Below are positions 24,301 through 36,149 of a stretch of DNA of 64,000 bases, in pieces. The notes below the pieces were generated by a model that was not told where the DNA came from, made no database searches, and was given only the letters and a program-made list of their open reading frames with translations. Origin of the DNA: Charina bottae (Eukaryota > Chordata > Lepidosauria > Squamata > Charinaidae); the NCBI GenBank assembly GCA_023362775.1, contig JALMGJ010000011.1, positions 23,637,001 to 23,701,000 on the forward strand, read 5' to 3'. Within the stretch, counting starts at the first letter, position 1; each line of letters begins with the position of its first letter. The translations under genes were made by a program, and so were the position numbers.

Positions 24301-27300
24301 GTCTCTTCCAGACACTTGTCTTTGCACTGAACTGTGCTTCTCTTCTTCTGTGCGCCCATCATCGTTCTCTATGGCAATACGTAGTCTATACTGTGGGCTT
24401 GACTCAATTTCTCGTGCCAGCTGGGCAGCTCTGGCCTCTCGTTGCCGAAACGCCTCTGTGTTATCTTTCTCAAGAGGGACTCTATCATGAAAAGATGGGC
24501 CATCGGAAGAGGGAAAAAAGGAAATACAGCAAACAAGTTCTACTGATCTATCCTTTCAAAACAACACCACCACAAACTTGTTTTACTGTAGAAGCACTAA
24601 CACCTCTCCATTTCTAACATGGTGAAAGACATCTCAGATCCCAACAATTCAAGGTTTTTGACTGGACTTCTTAGAGTTTGCAAATTTCAAATCCAGAACG
24701 AATTCTAATCAAGCTCTGGACAACACTTATGACTTACTAGATCAGAGCTTTCCAAACTGTGTGTCACACAGTGTGGTGTGTCGCCACACCACCCGGAAGC
24801 AGCGGCACGTGCGTGCACAGCGGCAGTGGCGCTTCCGCATTTTAGCGGAGGCTGCCGTCGCCGTGCACACGCGCGCCGCCGCACGCCCCCCGTGCCGCCG
24901 TGCATGTGCGCCCCCCCGCGCCGCCGCCATGCGCACGCGCGCCGCCGCCGCTGATGTGTCGCCAGTGGCGGCACTTTGGAAAGCCCTGTACTAGATAAAT
25001 CCATACATTGTGTTTGGGGTAAAATCAGGTTTTGGTTGTACTGCATTGGTGACATACTGGCCAAAATGTGCCCAAATTGACCAGTAAAGTTCTTACCATT
25101 AACAGAGACAACAGCTAGTAACCCAATTTACTCTTTCTTTCTTTCTTTCATTCAATAAAAAGGTGTTATGAGAAAGCTTTGAATGATCAAAGCCATAACG
25201 GGTACTAGAGGTCTATATTGATGGGGTTATTTGCTGATGACCATGAAATACAAAGATTCTGACTTGGAATATAAGAGGAATAAACCGTAAAGAATATAAA
25301 TTAACTAATTAAATGAAGAGAACTAGGTATGCTGTATTTGTGAAACTAAAAAAAGGGGAATGATGTAACTGATCTGATTTTGTTTTGTGGGCTGGATTTG
25401 ATGAATATGTGCATGAAATAAAGATGTAGATTTAATTATGAACAAAAGAACTAACATATATGTCAAACAGTATGAACTGGTGCCATATTGAGATAAAACC
25501 AAAGTTAATGAATTCTGGAAATAGTACTTAAAAAATCTAAATGGGAATAACAATATAGTCAAATGTATAACTGAACTGGTCATATTAGGGTTGGTTGGAG
25601 ACATGAATGTACATGTACTTTTGTTTGCAGACAGTGCCATTTTGTTGGCTGTGAATCTAAAGGAAAAATGGGATGACCACTGCATGTTACACATAAATGG
25701 CAAAATATTAGAGCAAGGAGATAAATCTATTCACTTTAGCAGGAGTATATCTGCCCCTAAAGAGGGGGTCATAGATAGGAAAACATTTAAGATGTATAAA
25801 TGCTGATAAAAAGACAGGTAATGTATAGTCTGCTACATCTGCTGAGAGGAATAAATGTTTGTCAAGAGATGTTTGAGTGTAGTAAAACAAACAAAAGATA
25901 GGGTCAAGAACGAAAGGGCAGACTTAGTACTTTGAGGTGGCTTAGCTGTATAGAGAGAATGAAAGAGGATCAAATAAAAACAATCTATAAAGGGAGAGTG
26001 AATGGGTGTAAGGGAAGACTGAGAAAGTCATGGGCTGGATGGATTTAAGATTCTCAAAAAAGAGGGGAGAAATTTAAAGAACAAAGGGAATACATAAAGT
26101 AATGCACAGATGCAAAGCAAGCAAGGATGGCTTGCAAGCACAGAAAGATCTGAAGCATTAGTAGTGAATAATGTTTATGTAACTAGGTTTAGTTATATTT
26201 TCTTTTATTTCCTGCTTTAATATTTTTGTCCATTACTCATTGCTCTTTTTCTATGCTTTACTAATGTTGCTTACTACTAGAGGAAATAACAATGGATTGA
26301 GTACATATATACGCATGCGTGGAAAAATCAAGTACAGGATTCTGCCACTTCTGTACACTGTGAACTTAGGAGTATAAAAAAGAACCCTAGCAATGTAGTG
26401 AACCAAGCTGTATATTAACTCTTAAACAGTACAACTAAGTTGGCTAGAAGTAGGTATCCAAAGTGACCATCTCGCATGTGGCCTAATATTCACTGTATTC
26501 ATTGTTTATTTACTAGATTTATATCCCATCTTTATTTTGTGCAACTCAAGAAGGCGTACATAATGCTTTCCTTATATTTCCCCCATAACAGCAGCCCTGT
26601 GAGGTGCATTGGGAGAGACTGTATTACTGCCCCAAAGACACCCAGCTGGCTTCCATTCCATTCCAAGAGAGGACTAGAACTCATGGTCTCCCAGTTTCTA
26701 GTCTAGCACCTAAACCAAATTGGCTCCTAGAATCCTACCCTCAAACGCAGGTAACACAAAGGCAGCAATTAAATTTTAGTCTAATATTCCGGTGGGCATA
26801 AAATGTCTCTTCCTAGAAAAATAGCATGAACTTTCATTGCTTCTAACTGGTATCAAGACTTCATTTTCAAAAATAACAACCAACAACCCGTGATAAATAG
26901 GTGGAAATTAGAATAGGGAGAGGATGAAATTACTCATAAATACTGAGAGTTATTCAAAGGGTTGAGACAATGACCCCTGAATTGCCTTGACAACCAGTCT
27001 ATTGTTTTTTCTTTACCCACTGATTTCTGCCAACTAATCAGCCTTGCAAGGACTAGCAGAAGTCCTGATATGTTAACCCTCTTTTATTAAGTGAAGAAGA
27101 AACAGAAACAACCTAGAGCCTACTTCTCTACTTTAATAGCCTACAGAATCGTTCCTGAATGGTACCGTTGTCATCAACTGCTCTTTCCCCCCGAACCCTC
27201 GCACATATACATGGCTAAACCCTTACTTACGTATATGATGAAAGACTGCTATCATATGTTGTCTTCACACCGTAATTTTCCTCGTTGAATTTGAACATCT

Positions 27301-30300
27301 CATTTGGGTCCCAGCCATTAGACTGAAATAACAGAAGAATGCTTCAATGCCTTTGCTGCAACAAAGCTTAGCAAAGCACCACTAAAGCTGCATCAACCCT
27401 AAGTAAATCTATTTTGGGGGCTCGAGCCATACCAGTCACTTACCATATCTGATTCTAAGTCATAATCATCACTGTTGCTATCTCCCCCTTCCCAGCGTTG
27501 TAGTACTTTCTCTTTGTGCTCCCCGTTCACCTTAGAATTCATGGCAATGGCGGAATCTGTGAACTTATCTAAGACACAGAACAGAAGGAAAGGTCAGGAT
27601 AGAAAGGATTCAAGTTCTCCCCCACTCCTCCTGGCTCCATCACACCTTAATTCTGATATTTTAAGGCTGTATTACCTTTGGTGGCGTAGTTGAAGTCAAC
27701 GTTGCGGAAGTGTACTAACATGACATCAGCAGGCTTGAAAACCATAGTGTCTACAATATCCTCCCTCCTCGGTCCTACTGGCTGATCGGGCACCTTCCTG
27801 TGAACAGCATCCACAGCCAGCTCAAACTGTAAAAACAATCTTAATTAATACAGACTGCCTATTCCTACTACAGAAAACCACGTAAATCAGAATACACGCT
27901 ATATCACAACTCACTGGTCACTAAGCACTATCCGTTGCCAGATATTCACCCTTGTCATCTCAGATTAACAGGCTGCTTAAGCAAGCTTTGTACAGTTTGG
28001 GGAGAAAGGATATTTGCCTGCATCATACGTTTCAATGTAAAATAAAGCTAACTACTTGATTTTAAGTACGATTACGCTACATACTTCATTGGACCTGCTC
28101 CCTAACATCCTAAGAAAACTAGCCAGCAAAAAAAGTATTCACCTTAGAACTCAAGGTCTTAAAAATTCCTTCAAATGTGCTTCCATTTTTCACTTTCACA
28201 TCACATGTTGATCCCTGGGAAGAGAACCAAATGGAAAGAATACTAAAGAAAGGATACAGGGATACTTCAAATTGCAAACTGAAACCTCCCTGCCCCCACC
28301 CTCCCAAACATACACCTAGCATCAATCAATTTGGAAGTGCTGTTAAAATAAAGCAGGTAAACTGAAAAAATTCAAGAGAAAATCCTGACTCGTTTGCACA
28401 ACACTTAGCACAAACCATTCTTAAGGCACACATCCAGAGGACATGCCCCAACCAAACAGCAAACTACTAGCCTTTGTCAGCATCCCACTCCCCTTTGGTT
28501 GACAACCTTGCAATTTCTGCATTGGCTGCCATTTTAAAATCAACCCAAAACATAGAGTAGCTGGGACTGAAGCCCTTAAAATGAGGATCTGAGTTCAAAG
28601 AATACTGTAAATCATATTACAACATGGATGTGTGTCATGTGAGCAATGCCTATATAAACACAAATGCTCAACTCTTCCATATTGAAAGAAATTCCACCAT
28701 GTACCTTCAGCCACATAAATATGCACCTGTATATCGACCTTTCCAGTCCTATATCCTTAATTTATCACCAGGAGACTCACCACAACTGCTGTTAGAAAGT
28801 GCAGCATTCGGGAATTGTTATAAACACCCTCAAAAGCCTGGGGGGATGGAAAAATAAGTGTCACCAAGACATTTGTAAGCATCCACTGCCCAATGTTACA
28901 GCACTCCCAATTATTAGGTAGGTAACTGAAAGATTCCAGAAAAGTAATCAGTTGTAACAAATGTAGGCATAAATTGCTGTTATGCCATTTATTCTCTCAG
29001 TAAGGAGCCTCTTTCATTAATGTTATTGTATAGGAGGCTTGGCACAGGGTCAAGCGGCGTTGCTACTTCCAATCCATTTTGGTTAGAGGGTCTATAGTTG
29101 AAAATGAACACTATATTGGGATTTCCACCACAATTCAGTACCTAAATATTGCAGCACCCAAATATTTATGTCACAAAATAAATAAAAATCATGTGGCTTA
29201 TGACACAGGTTGATGTGGAAAGTACACTTTAGTTCCTTTTTCAGAACAAAACTTGTGCCTTTCAGTGATTTAACTGCAATAATCTTAACAAAGTTGCAAA
29301 TTCAGAAAAAAAACAGAGGTTTTCCACTGGAAACTAGTTATAAGCAGACTTCTCTGCACCTCAACAACAGTCAAATGATATTATGCTGAAAATCTACAGG
29401 TAATTTAGCATTACCAGTTTTGAACTAAATTTATTACATGAAATTATTTTACTCCAGATACTATTTATACTTTGCTACTGTTACAGGAATTGCAAATGAA
29501 AGAAATATAATGCAAATGTAACACAGACACAGAAATAGTTTTACTGTAGCCATAGCAGATGCCTAAGATTCTAGGGACAGTCTTTCACCACATGGCATGA
29601 TTCAAAAACTTCTTAGGTTGGGGATACATTTATAGTCATAAGAACTGAAGCCTGCTAGCAGATATGGTTATTGGCAAAGCCTGGTAGTGGAAAGCTCAAA
29701 TGCCATGTAACAGTAACACAAATCATATAGATTAGATATGACAATCCAAAATGGCTTATAGTCCAACTTAGTACTTACAGGAGACTGTGGAGGTCCTTTG
29801 CCTGTACTCTGACCCCTGAAAGTGAAATCAGATGCAAGTGTAATTAATAAGAAAATAATGCAATCTCCAAAATGTAAACTCTTCAAACCAATAGGCTACA
29901 TTTGGTGTATAAATTTATCACTCCTTATGAACCTAATTCACAGGAGCTCTAACCTCTAACAAGAAACCCATACTTTACTACCAAAATAATTAAAGAGAGA
30001 CTTCCTAATTCAGCTAACAAAAGCATGGCTTCCTTTCCATGTTATGGGGACAACTTTCTGAAAAATCAGTACACAGACTATACATGAAAACATCCTCTAC
30101 AAACATATAAAAGTAGATGTTGCTTCAATGGACATGAATTGGATTATTGGCACATCTACCCAAGAATTTTCTCAGTGTATGAACAGAAGCTTAGAATGGA
30201 TTTGCTTTGCCTCACATCCATTATTTCTAAGCTTTCTAAATTACTTTTCCTAAATTCAGAATAAAATTTTGTACAATTCATCAAAATTCCCTAGCCAATT

Positions 30301-31546
30301 TAAAATAAATGGGAAATGACTAGGTGATAATTCAATCAGAATAGCAAAAGGAGCTCTCTATATTAAATATCATGAAGGGCTCCTTCACTGCTATTCCTTG
30401 CTCTCTATCATAACCAGAATGATCACAAAAAGTACCCAACTCCTGGGAACAAGATCTCCACCTCAAAAAAAACCAACAACCATGATCTCGTTCAACTTTA
30501 TAAAATAGATGCAGAAAATTTTATGTAGTCCTACTCTTCCTTAAACTAGAGATTCTTTTCAGATTATTTTAGTGGCTAATATGAACAGCCTCAAATGCCA
30601 TACTAACTGAAATGAGTAACATTAACCTTGTCAGTTGTAAATGGCTGATCAAATTGAATTTATCTACTAGGCTACTGAAATTTAAAAAAAAACTTTAAGT
30701 AACACACTGGGCAAAACTCATTTCTAGAAGGCATCACTGGTCATATGTAAGGAAGCTCTTTTAATTAAGCAGAAAAAGACAGCTCAGACGTTACTACGCC
30801 TGAAAGAAAGTCTGTTTGATAGTTGCTTTTGGTGCCTTTTAGTACCTTGGATTATACATCAGGTTGCACAAAAGTCAACTGAATTTACTTCTGAGAAAAT
30901 ATAGTTCAGATGCTCAATTGCAACTTAAATTCATCCATCCTAAGTAGTCAAATTCTGCTTCATGCCAAAGAGTGCAACTCAGCTCATGAGGGATCGGCCC
31001 TTCCTTCCTTCTTAAAAGGGAGAAGACGAGGAGAGGCACGCGCATCCCTTCCTAAATCACACACGGTGACTGGCGGAGATTCTACGCAGGGGACCAAGTC
31101 AAGCAGTATCCGTCTTCCGCTCCCGACAGGGCGTACGCTGAGTAGAGCGGCACCCAATCAGCAGCAAAGCAGACCAACTCCGCTTATCGGAGCCACACAC
31201 ACTCTTTTCTCCCACCCGGCCAGTCCCCTCTATAGACAGCCCTTCCCTTTCAGTCTTTTTCGTTCGGACCCCCTTCCTCGCTACCAGCGCCTTTTGCTCA
31301 AGCGTACCTGGTGCCGCTTCCTCCAGGGGGGGCTCCTCCTCCGCTACCAGGGGGAGCCATCATTGTGGCTCTCGGTCCGCCCGCGGCCCCGGGGCTGAGG
31401 TTCCCGTTGGGGCTGGCAGGGGGCGGGTTGGCTTTGCGGGAGGCGGCAGCGGCCGGAGGCGGCGGCGTCGGCGTGGTCGGAGGCGGGGGGCCCGAGGAGG
31501 GCGCAGCAGGTTGAGGGGAGGGCGGCGGCAGCGGCTGTTTCAACAT
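16037..31546 (-). CDS. ATXN2L: Ataxin-2-like protein (ATXN2L), complete, 23 coding exons
   Basis: RNA-binding regulator of stress granules and P-bodies. Coding exons, first to last: 31546-31308, 29815-29779, 28837-28781, 28214-28143, 27826-27676, 27568-27444, 27322-27231, 24481-24281, 23875-23700, 21890-21786, 21670-21473, 20963-20874, 20300-20236, 19858-19584, 19498-19429, 19304-19158, 19014-18945, 18814-18627, 18542-18413, 18250-18129, 17288-17079, 16553-16373, 16086-16037. All phases match: 3051 nt, 1016 aa. The Pro-rich N-terminus (MLKQPLPPPSP) precedes the LSm domain (about 92-185, FEGVYNNSRMLHFLTAVV) and the LsmAD domain (about 190-290, DDYDLESDMSNGWDPNEMF). A PAM2 motif for PABP (STLNPNAKEFNP, about 633-644) and a Pro/Gln/His-rich tail follow. 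The C-terminus SHPSQQLPFHTPGN matches one mammalian isoform; other isoforms were not found. Confidence 0.95.
18298..18367. repeat. (GAAA)n microsatellite in an ATXN2L intron
   Basis: About 17 tandem GAAA units with one interruption near the end. It lies only about 45 bases from the end of the exon 18413-18542; on the minus strand it is a (TTTC)n tract inside the intron. Confidence 0.9.
19931..20150 (+). repeat. MIR-like SINE in an ATXN2L intron
   Basis: Contains TAGTGGTTAAAGGCACCGAG, GACCTTGGGCCAGTCACTTT and a 3' part CAGGCAGTCTCTGAGAATTG that is shared with the copy at 48045. Confidence 0.7.
20530..20700 (-). repeat. MIR-like SINE tail relic
   Basis: Reverse-oriented tail (tatatcccaccttttt ... 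caatcctgtaacgtaggtt ... ctggctcaaagtcatctagt), resembling the 3' half of the MIR-like family, decayed. Confidence 0.4.
22319..22850. mobile_element. TA-target MITE copy C, diverged and enlarged
   Basis: The right end AGAACTACCTGTA and interior pieces (ttacttaacgaccattc, cgctaagcggtgcggtcacg) match the MITE family. The middle (about 22480-22700) is a GC-rich pyrimidine stretch unlike other copies. The left end is decayed. Confidence 0.55.
23190..23469. mobile_element. hAT-like MITE in an ATXN2L intron
   Basis: Starts CAGAGTTTCTTATAGTGTGG and ends AAGTTTAAGAAGAACTG. It is flanked by near-identical 8-bp duplications CTTTAGAG (23182-23189) and CTTTAAAG (23470-23477). AT-rich, non-coding. Confidence 0.65.
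24743..24988. mobile_element. GC-rich hAT-like element with 8-bp target duplication
   Basis: Ends CAGAGCTTTCCAAACTGTG and CTTTGGAAAGCCCTG form inverted repeats. Perfect 8-bp duplications TACTAGAT flank it (24735-24742, 24989-24996). The interior is extremely CpG-rich (gcgcgccgccgc). A related copy is at 48598-48927. Confidence 0.8.
25500..26060 (+). mobile_element. Decayed LINE reverse-transcriptase relic
   Basis: Broken frames give LLFADSAILLAV (cf. the LFADD RT motif, one Asp lost), then HINGKILEQGDKSIHFSR and a later RGRLRKSWAG-like stretch near 26015. This order is that of the C-terminal half of a non-LTR (LINE) reverse transcriptase. Family uncertain. Confidence 0.45.
26500..26725 (-). 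repeat. MIR-like SINE, minus strand
   Basis: The reverse complement reads GAGCCAATTTGGTTTAGGTG, then CTAGAAACTGGGAGACCATG and a tail matching the other copies. It lies in the ATXN2L intron between exons 7 and 8. Confidence 0.6.
28838..31307 (-). other. ATXN2L introns 1-2, no further genes
   Basis: Apart from the small exon 29779-29815 this is AT-rich intronic DNA. I see no mobile element with clear ends, no RNA gene and no second transcription unit. GC content rises from about 31010 towards the CpG-rich promoter. Confidence 0.4.
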
Positions 31547-32800
31547 GGCGCTGGCGGCGGCAGCGAGAAAAAGGGCCGGACGCCGCGAGATGAAGGCAGC
31601 CCCCTGCTCCTCCTCAGCACGCGTTCAAGGCCGTTGAGCGAAAGGGTGGAAAAAAGGAGAGAAGGGGGGAGGGCGGCCGAGACTCTTCTCCCGTGCGTGC
31701 GCGCGCCTCCCGGGGCCGCCTTTACGCTGCCTGAAGCGGCGAGTTAAAAATTAGAAAAAAAGAAAAAGGCGAAGAGTCACCGATCAGTCACCCAGCCGCG
31801 GCACGCAAAGGGTGCAGCTGTTTCAGGCTGAGCCCGCAAGACAGGCAACGCCGTGTGCTCCTGCCGGCCCGGAAGGGGAAACTGGCTGGCGGGCAGGCCG
31901 TCGCGGAAATGTGGAAGGGTTAAATGCTGGGAAACAGTGGGGGGAGGCAGGCGGACGCGTTCCCCCACACCCGCGTTCCGTTGGCTTCGCCTGCGCGCGT
32001 CAGCAAAACAAACGCCTGTAACGTGGGCCTCGATCCCACCTGCTGCCGCGGAATGAGTCCTCCGGGAGGACGCGCCGTTTGGCCGCCTCGTCCCCTCCGT
32101 AAGCCGGCGCCTCGGGAGGGGGGGAGGGAAAGTCTCGAGCCCCGGAGGCAACGTGAGGGCCGTGAGGGGAATCGCGGGGGAGTGGGAGGGGGAAAGAAGA
32201 TGGAAGAGTGAGGCCGCGAGAGAGAGAGGGAAAAGAGGGAGGGGGGAAGGTTGTGCTGTTGGCGCTCAGGGCCGCGACGCAAGCGGTCTCAAACCCCTTC
32301 CTGCCGAGGGAGTAGACGGCTCTGTCCCCTATCAGGCTCGCGCTTGCTTGTGAAGTAAGAAGAGGGGGAAGGGCGACACAGATCCCGCTGGCCCGCGCGC
32401 GCGAGAAGAAGTCAATCCGGTTGCTGCACAATGAGTCCCTGGGGAGGGCGGGGCCTCGCTCTGCGCCTGCGCCCTACGTGCGCCCTCCTGCAGCGCACGT
32501 TCGGTAGGGTTCCTGCCGGCGCCGCGCGCACGCTCTTCGCGTGACCAATCGAGAAACGAAAGCGAGCCCTTCAGTTCCTGACGGAGCTTTAGGGAAGAGG
32601 GGGGCGTTCCTCCGGTAATGGCTAAGCCCAGTGCACATGCGTAAGAGGAAACAAAGGCTTGCGCCTGTCGTTTCCCTCAGATCGGTCTGCGCATGTGCGA
32701 ACTGAGGGGAAGGAAACGTGTCGCCCATGTGTATAGCTTTTACAAATGGTAGGGTGCTTGGAAATGCGCATGTGCAGGAGACGGGAATCGCCAACTGATT
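31547..32800 (-). promoter_or_regulatory. ATXN2L CpG-rich promoter with NRF1-like sites
   Basis: Very GC- and CpG-rich for over 1 kb around and upstream of the ATXN2L start, as expected for a housekeeping CpG-island promoter. NRF1-like palindromes include TGCGCATGTGCG at 32688-32699 and ATGCGCATGTGCA at 32764-32776, plus GTGCACATGCGT near 32630 and tgcgcctgcgcc near 32461. Long open frames here reflect GC content rather than genes. Whether it is bidirectional is unknown. Confidence 0.65.
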
Positions 32801-33364
32801 CCAGAAGGCCCGGATGTTAGTTACCCGGTTGACCCCGGATGACCCTCATCCTCAATATGATAGCCTTGGCTTCTGTGACCTCAAGGGCAGTGCGGCCCCC
32901 AATTCCAGTGTCTAAGAAGGGTGACTCAGGATTGATAGAAATATTAAAACTATAAAGAAGATATGTACACCTATATTAGATACACATCACTAAGAATTGA
33001 CAACGAGTTGAGGGCACATGCATAATAGTCATATAAAGTTAGCCTTGTTAGTATTTAAGAAAAATGTATTATTTTAAACTCAGAGTCAGCAAGGGCTGCA
33101 ATCCCATGGATGTACGAGAACAAGCCCCACTGATTAAATAAATGTATGCATGAAAACACAACTAGCTGCATTTTGATTTAAATTGTCTCTGAAATGTGTT
33201 CCATTATCCTCCCTTTCTTAAGGTACCATTATACAAAAACAATGAAACTGCTTATTCTGACATTCTGAAAGAGGCATTACAACATGCAAAATACAGTCAC
33301 AGGACTGTCAATCACAAAAGTTCCGCTATTGTCAAGTCTGCTGTGCTGTAATTGTGATACTAAA
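32801..33364. other. Intergenic, nothing recognised
   Basis: AT-rich, no coding potential, no repeat I can name. Confidence 0.4.
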
Positions 33365-33572
33365 GACAAAGAGCCACTAGGCGTGCTGCATAGGTATAGG
33401 ACTAGGAGCAGGCAGACCTGGGTCCAGCCTCAGCCATGGAAACTCACTGGGTGATTTTGGGCCAGTCACTCTCTCAGCCCGAACTATGTCACAGGGCTGT
33501 TGGGGGGGAAAATGGGAGAGGGGTGCTCTATGTACACTGCCATATTCTCCAGAAAGGAAAGTGAGATACAAA
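33365..33572 (+). repeat. MIR-like SINE, diverged
   Basis: Carries AGAGCCACTAGGCGTGCTG, a core TGGGCCAGTCACTCTCTCAG and a GTCACAGGGCTGTTG tail. Confidence 0.6.
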
Positions 33573-33974
33573 TTAATAAGTCTTCCTGCATTCTTATAGA
33601 AAGGATCTCATCCCTCATGCGCTTCACTGTTGCTGTGTCATGAACATAAAGTACATTACACATACCAGGATGCTGACCTAGGCAGTACTCTACTTATACC
33701 TTCCTGGGAAACACGCTTTGCAAAGCAGCCAACAGGAGATACAAGAATGGCAGCAAAAATAGACATTTCTGGTGTCTCTAGAGGCATGAGAGAAATGAGC
33801 ATTGCACTCTACTGAGAATATTGGGATTGGGAAATAGGGTGAGGAATTCACTCTGTACCTGCAGAAGAACAAACGGTGAAAAAGAAAGGGGAAATAGAAT
33901 AAGGAACATCAGGAGGTACATAGACCCTGTACCTGGATTTGCAAAGTCTTTGAAGAAGACAGAAGAGACTAAAA

Positions 33975-34106
33975 CAGGATTTCTCAACCTTGGCAACTTT
34001 AAGACATGTGGACTTCAACTTCCAGATTGGAGTTCCCCACGCTGGCTGGGGAATTCTGGGAGTTGAAGTCCACACATCTTAAAGTTGCTAAGGTTGAGAA
34101 ACAGTG
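33975..34106. mobile_element. Fold-back hAT-like MITE
   Basis: An inverted repeat of the unit TTCTCAACCTTGGCAACTTT ... GACTTCAACT and its complement with a short centre. It is flanked by GACTAAAA (33967-33974) and GACTAAAT (34107-34114), a near-perfect 8-bp duplication. Confidence 0.75.
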
Positions 34107-34730
34107 GACTAAATGATACTGCCTTTCATGGAACAATGTCTCAACTGGTTATGCTCCGCTAAGCAAAAGTGTTCATGAGCACTTGGCCAACAATGGTAAT
34201 AGATCCTTGCCTTGGTCTACAGGGAGTTTATCTGCATGTGGGATTGGAGCCTCCTCTTTTGTAGAAGAGAGATTTCTCAGTTGGATCAGACAAGAGTTGT
34301 ATTCATACAGAAAACAGTGGGGAGACCTGGAGGACAGTCATTGCTGCTATCTATTGCTGCAAGAGTTCCTCATTTTCTTTGCTTACCTGTCCTCTGTTCT
34401 GACACTTCTGTTAGAGCAGAGTTGGGGATTTGATGCCTGGGTCAGAAATATCCAGGATTTCTAGGTATTCTTGTTTCCTTTCTGCATTAGCCTCTGAGTG
34501 TTCTGGGATAGATAATTTTATACAGTGTGCTCCTTGTGTCTAAGTGCCTCTCTCCTATCCTTCCCATAAACAGAGTTTCTCCTTCTGTGTTTCAAGTATT
34601 TGTGACACGAGACCAGAGAGATATAATCCTGGGCTACACACGGACCAGTTTCACACAGCATTTGAAATGATAATGTGGCTTCTTTGGTTTTTGTTTGGCA
34701 TAAAGTGTGCACTTTATGCCATACAGTTTG

Positions 34731-34925
34731 ACATAGTGGTTAACCACAGTTTGACATAGTGGTTAAGGTGTGGACTAGAATCTGAGAGACCATGAGTCCT
34801 GTCTTAGGCATGAAAATCAGCTGGGTGACTTTGGGTCAGCCACTCTCCCAGCCCAGCTCATCTTAGAGGCTTTTTGTTGTTGGGAAAATAGGAGGAGGGA
34901 ACATTATGTATGCCTCCTAAAAAAA
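34731..34925 (+). repeat. MIR-like SINE
   Basis: GACATAGTGGTTAAGGTGTGG followed by TGGGTGACTTTGGGTCAGCC. It is preceded by a short tandem duplication of cagtttgacatagtggttaa at 34727-34764. Confidence 0.65.
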
Positions 34926-34929
34926 AAAA

Positions 34930-35253
34930 GGTAAAGGTTCCCCCTGCACATTTGTGCAGTCGTGTCCGACTCTAGGGGCCGGTGCTCATCTCCGTTTGTT
35001 AGCCGAAGAGCCAGCGTTGTCCAAAGACACTTCCACGGTCATGTGGCCGCATGACACGCGCGGAACGCTGTTACCTACCCACCGAAGTGGTACCTATTCA
35101 TCTACTTGCATTTGCATGCTTTCGAATTGCTAGGTTGGCAAGAGCTGGAGCTAGTGCGGGAGCTCACTCCGTCACGCAGGGCTAGGGATTCGAACCTCCA
35201 AACTTGCGATCGACAAGCCTGGCGTCTTACCCGCTGAGCCACCACGCCCCCTA
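34930..35253 (-). repeat. Sauria-type SINE, minus strand, near full length
   Basis: The reverse complement begins with the tRNA-like head (GTGGCTCAGCGGGTAAGACG, B box GGTTCGAATCC), then the body (ACCACTTCGGTGGGTAGGTA) and the BovB-like end (gagtcggacacg). It abuts an ATGT microsatellite and the BovB copy. Confidence 0.85.
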
Positions 35254-35283
35254 TTGTATGTATGTATGTATGTATGTATGTAT
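35254..35283. repeat. (ATGT)n microsatellite interrupted by BovB
   Basis: TATG/TGTA tandem units here resume at about 35836-35866 after the BovB insertion. Confidence 0.8.
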
Positions 35284-35835
35284 ATTAAAAAATGTATATT
35301 AAAAGCTATGGCAAACCTAGACAGCATATTAAAAAGCAGAGACATCACCTTGCCGACAAAGGTCCGTATAGTTAAAGCTATGGTTTTTCCAGTAGTAATG
35401 TATGGCTGTGAGAGTTGGACCATTAGGAAGGCTGAGCGCCGAAGAATTGATGCTTTCGAACTGTGGTGCTGGAGAAGACTCTTGAGAGTCCCTCGGACTG
35501 CAAGGAAGTCAAACCAGTCAATCCTAAAGGAAATCAACCCTGACTGCTCATTGGAAGGACAGATGCTGAAGCTGAAGCTCAAATACTTTGGCCACCTAAT
35601 GCAAAGAGAGGACTCACTGGAAAAGACCCTGATGCTGGGAAAGACTGAAGGCAAAAGGAGAAGGGGACGGCAGAGGATGAGATGGTTAGATAGCATCACC
35701 GATGTAATGAACATGAATTTGAGTAAATTTGAGTAAACTCCGAGAGACAGTGGAGGACAGGAAGGCCTGGCGTGCTATGGTCCATGAGGTCACAAAGAGT
35801 CGGACACGACTAAACGACTGAACAACAACAACAAC
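35284..35835 (+). mobile_element. BovB (RTE) LINE, 5'-truncated, nearly intact reading frame
   Basis: An open frame of about 150 codons reads KSRDITLPTKVRIVKAMVFP, MYGCESWTIRKAERRRIDAF, ELWCWRRLLRVPRTARKSNQ and onward through LMLGKTEGKRRRGRQRMRWL. This is the diagnostic C-terminus of the BovB ORF. An 11-base duplication (gagtaaattt) near 35720 breaks the frame just before the end. It ends in (AAC)n. The good reading frame suggests a fairly recent insertion. The reverse-transcriptase core is absent. Confidence 0.92.
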
Positions 35836-35968
35836 ATGTATGTATATATACTGTATGTATGTATGGAGATGACTCTCTCACACACCTTTCATAGATTGGC
35901 ATTCTGGCAGACTAGTGCTGCCTAATTCCTACATCGAAGAGAATATTTGTAGCTCAGGGTTGAACTGT

Positions 35969-36143
35969 GGAGTCCTTGGTGCTCTCTGAGCCTTGTTGTT
36001 TTCTTGCAGACATTTCATTGCCAGGCTAGGCAACATCTTCAGTGCGAAAAGTTCCACTCCCTTTTCGCACTGAAGATGTTGCCTAGCCTGGCAATGAAAC
36101 GTCTGCAAGAAAACAACAAGGCTCAGAGAGCACCAAGGACTCC
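35969..36143. mobile_element. Penelope-like inverted terminal repeats with two hammerhead motifs
   Basis: An inverted repeat with arms of about 80 bases meets at 36051-36060. Each arm carries a hammerhead-type core. On the plus strand at 36070-36103 the order is CTGAAGA, a stem TTGCC...GGCAA, then GAAAC and GTC. On the minus strand at 36042-36009 it is the same with GAAATGTC. Hammerhead motifs of this minimal, stem III-poor type are known from Penelope-like element terminal repeats. Confidence 0.75.
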
Positions 36144-36149
36144 ATAATT

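Noticed and set aside
31298..32800. Several long open frames on both strands in the CpG-rich region
   Set aside because: High GC content suppresses stop codons. Apart from ATXN2L exon 1 none has family similarity or splice support.
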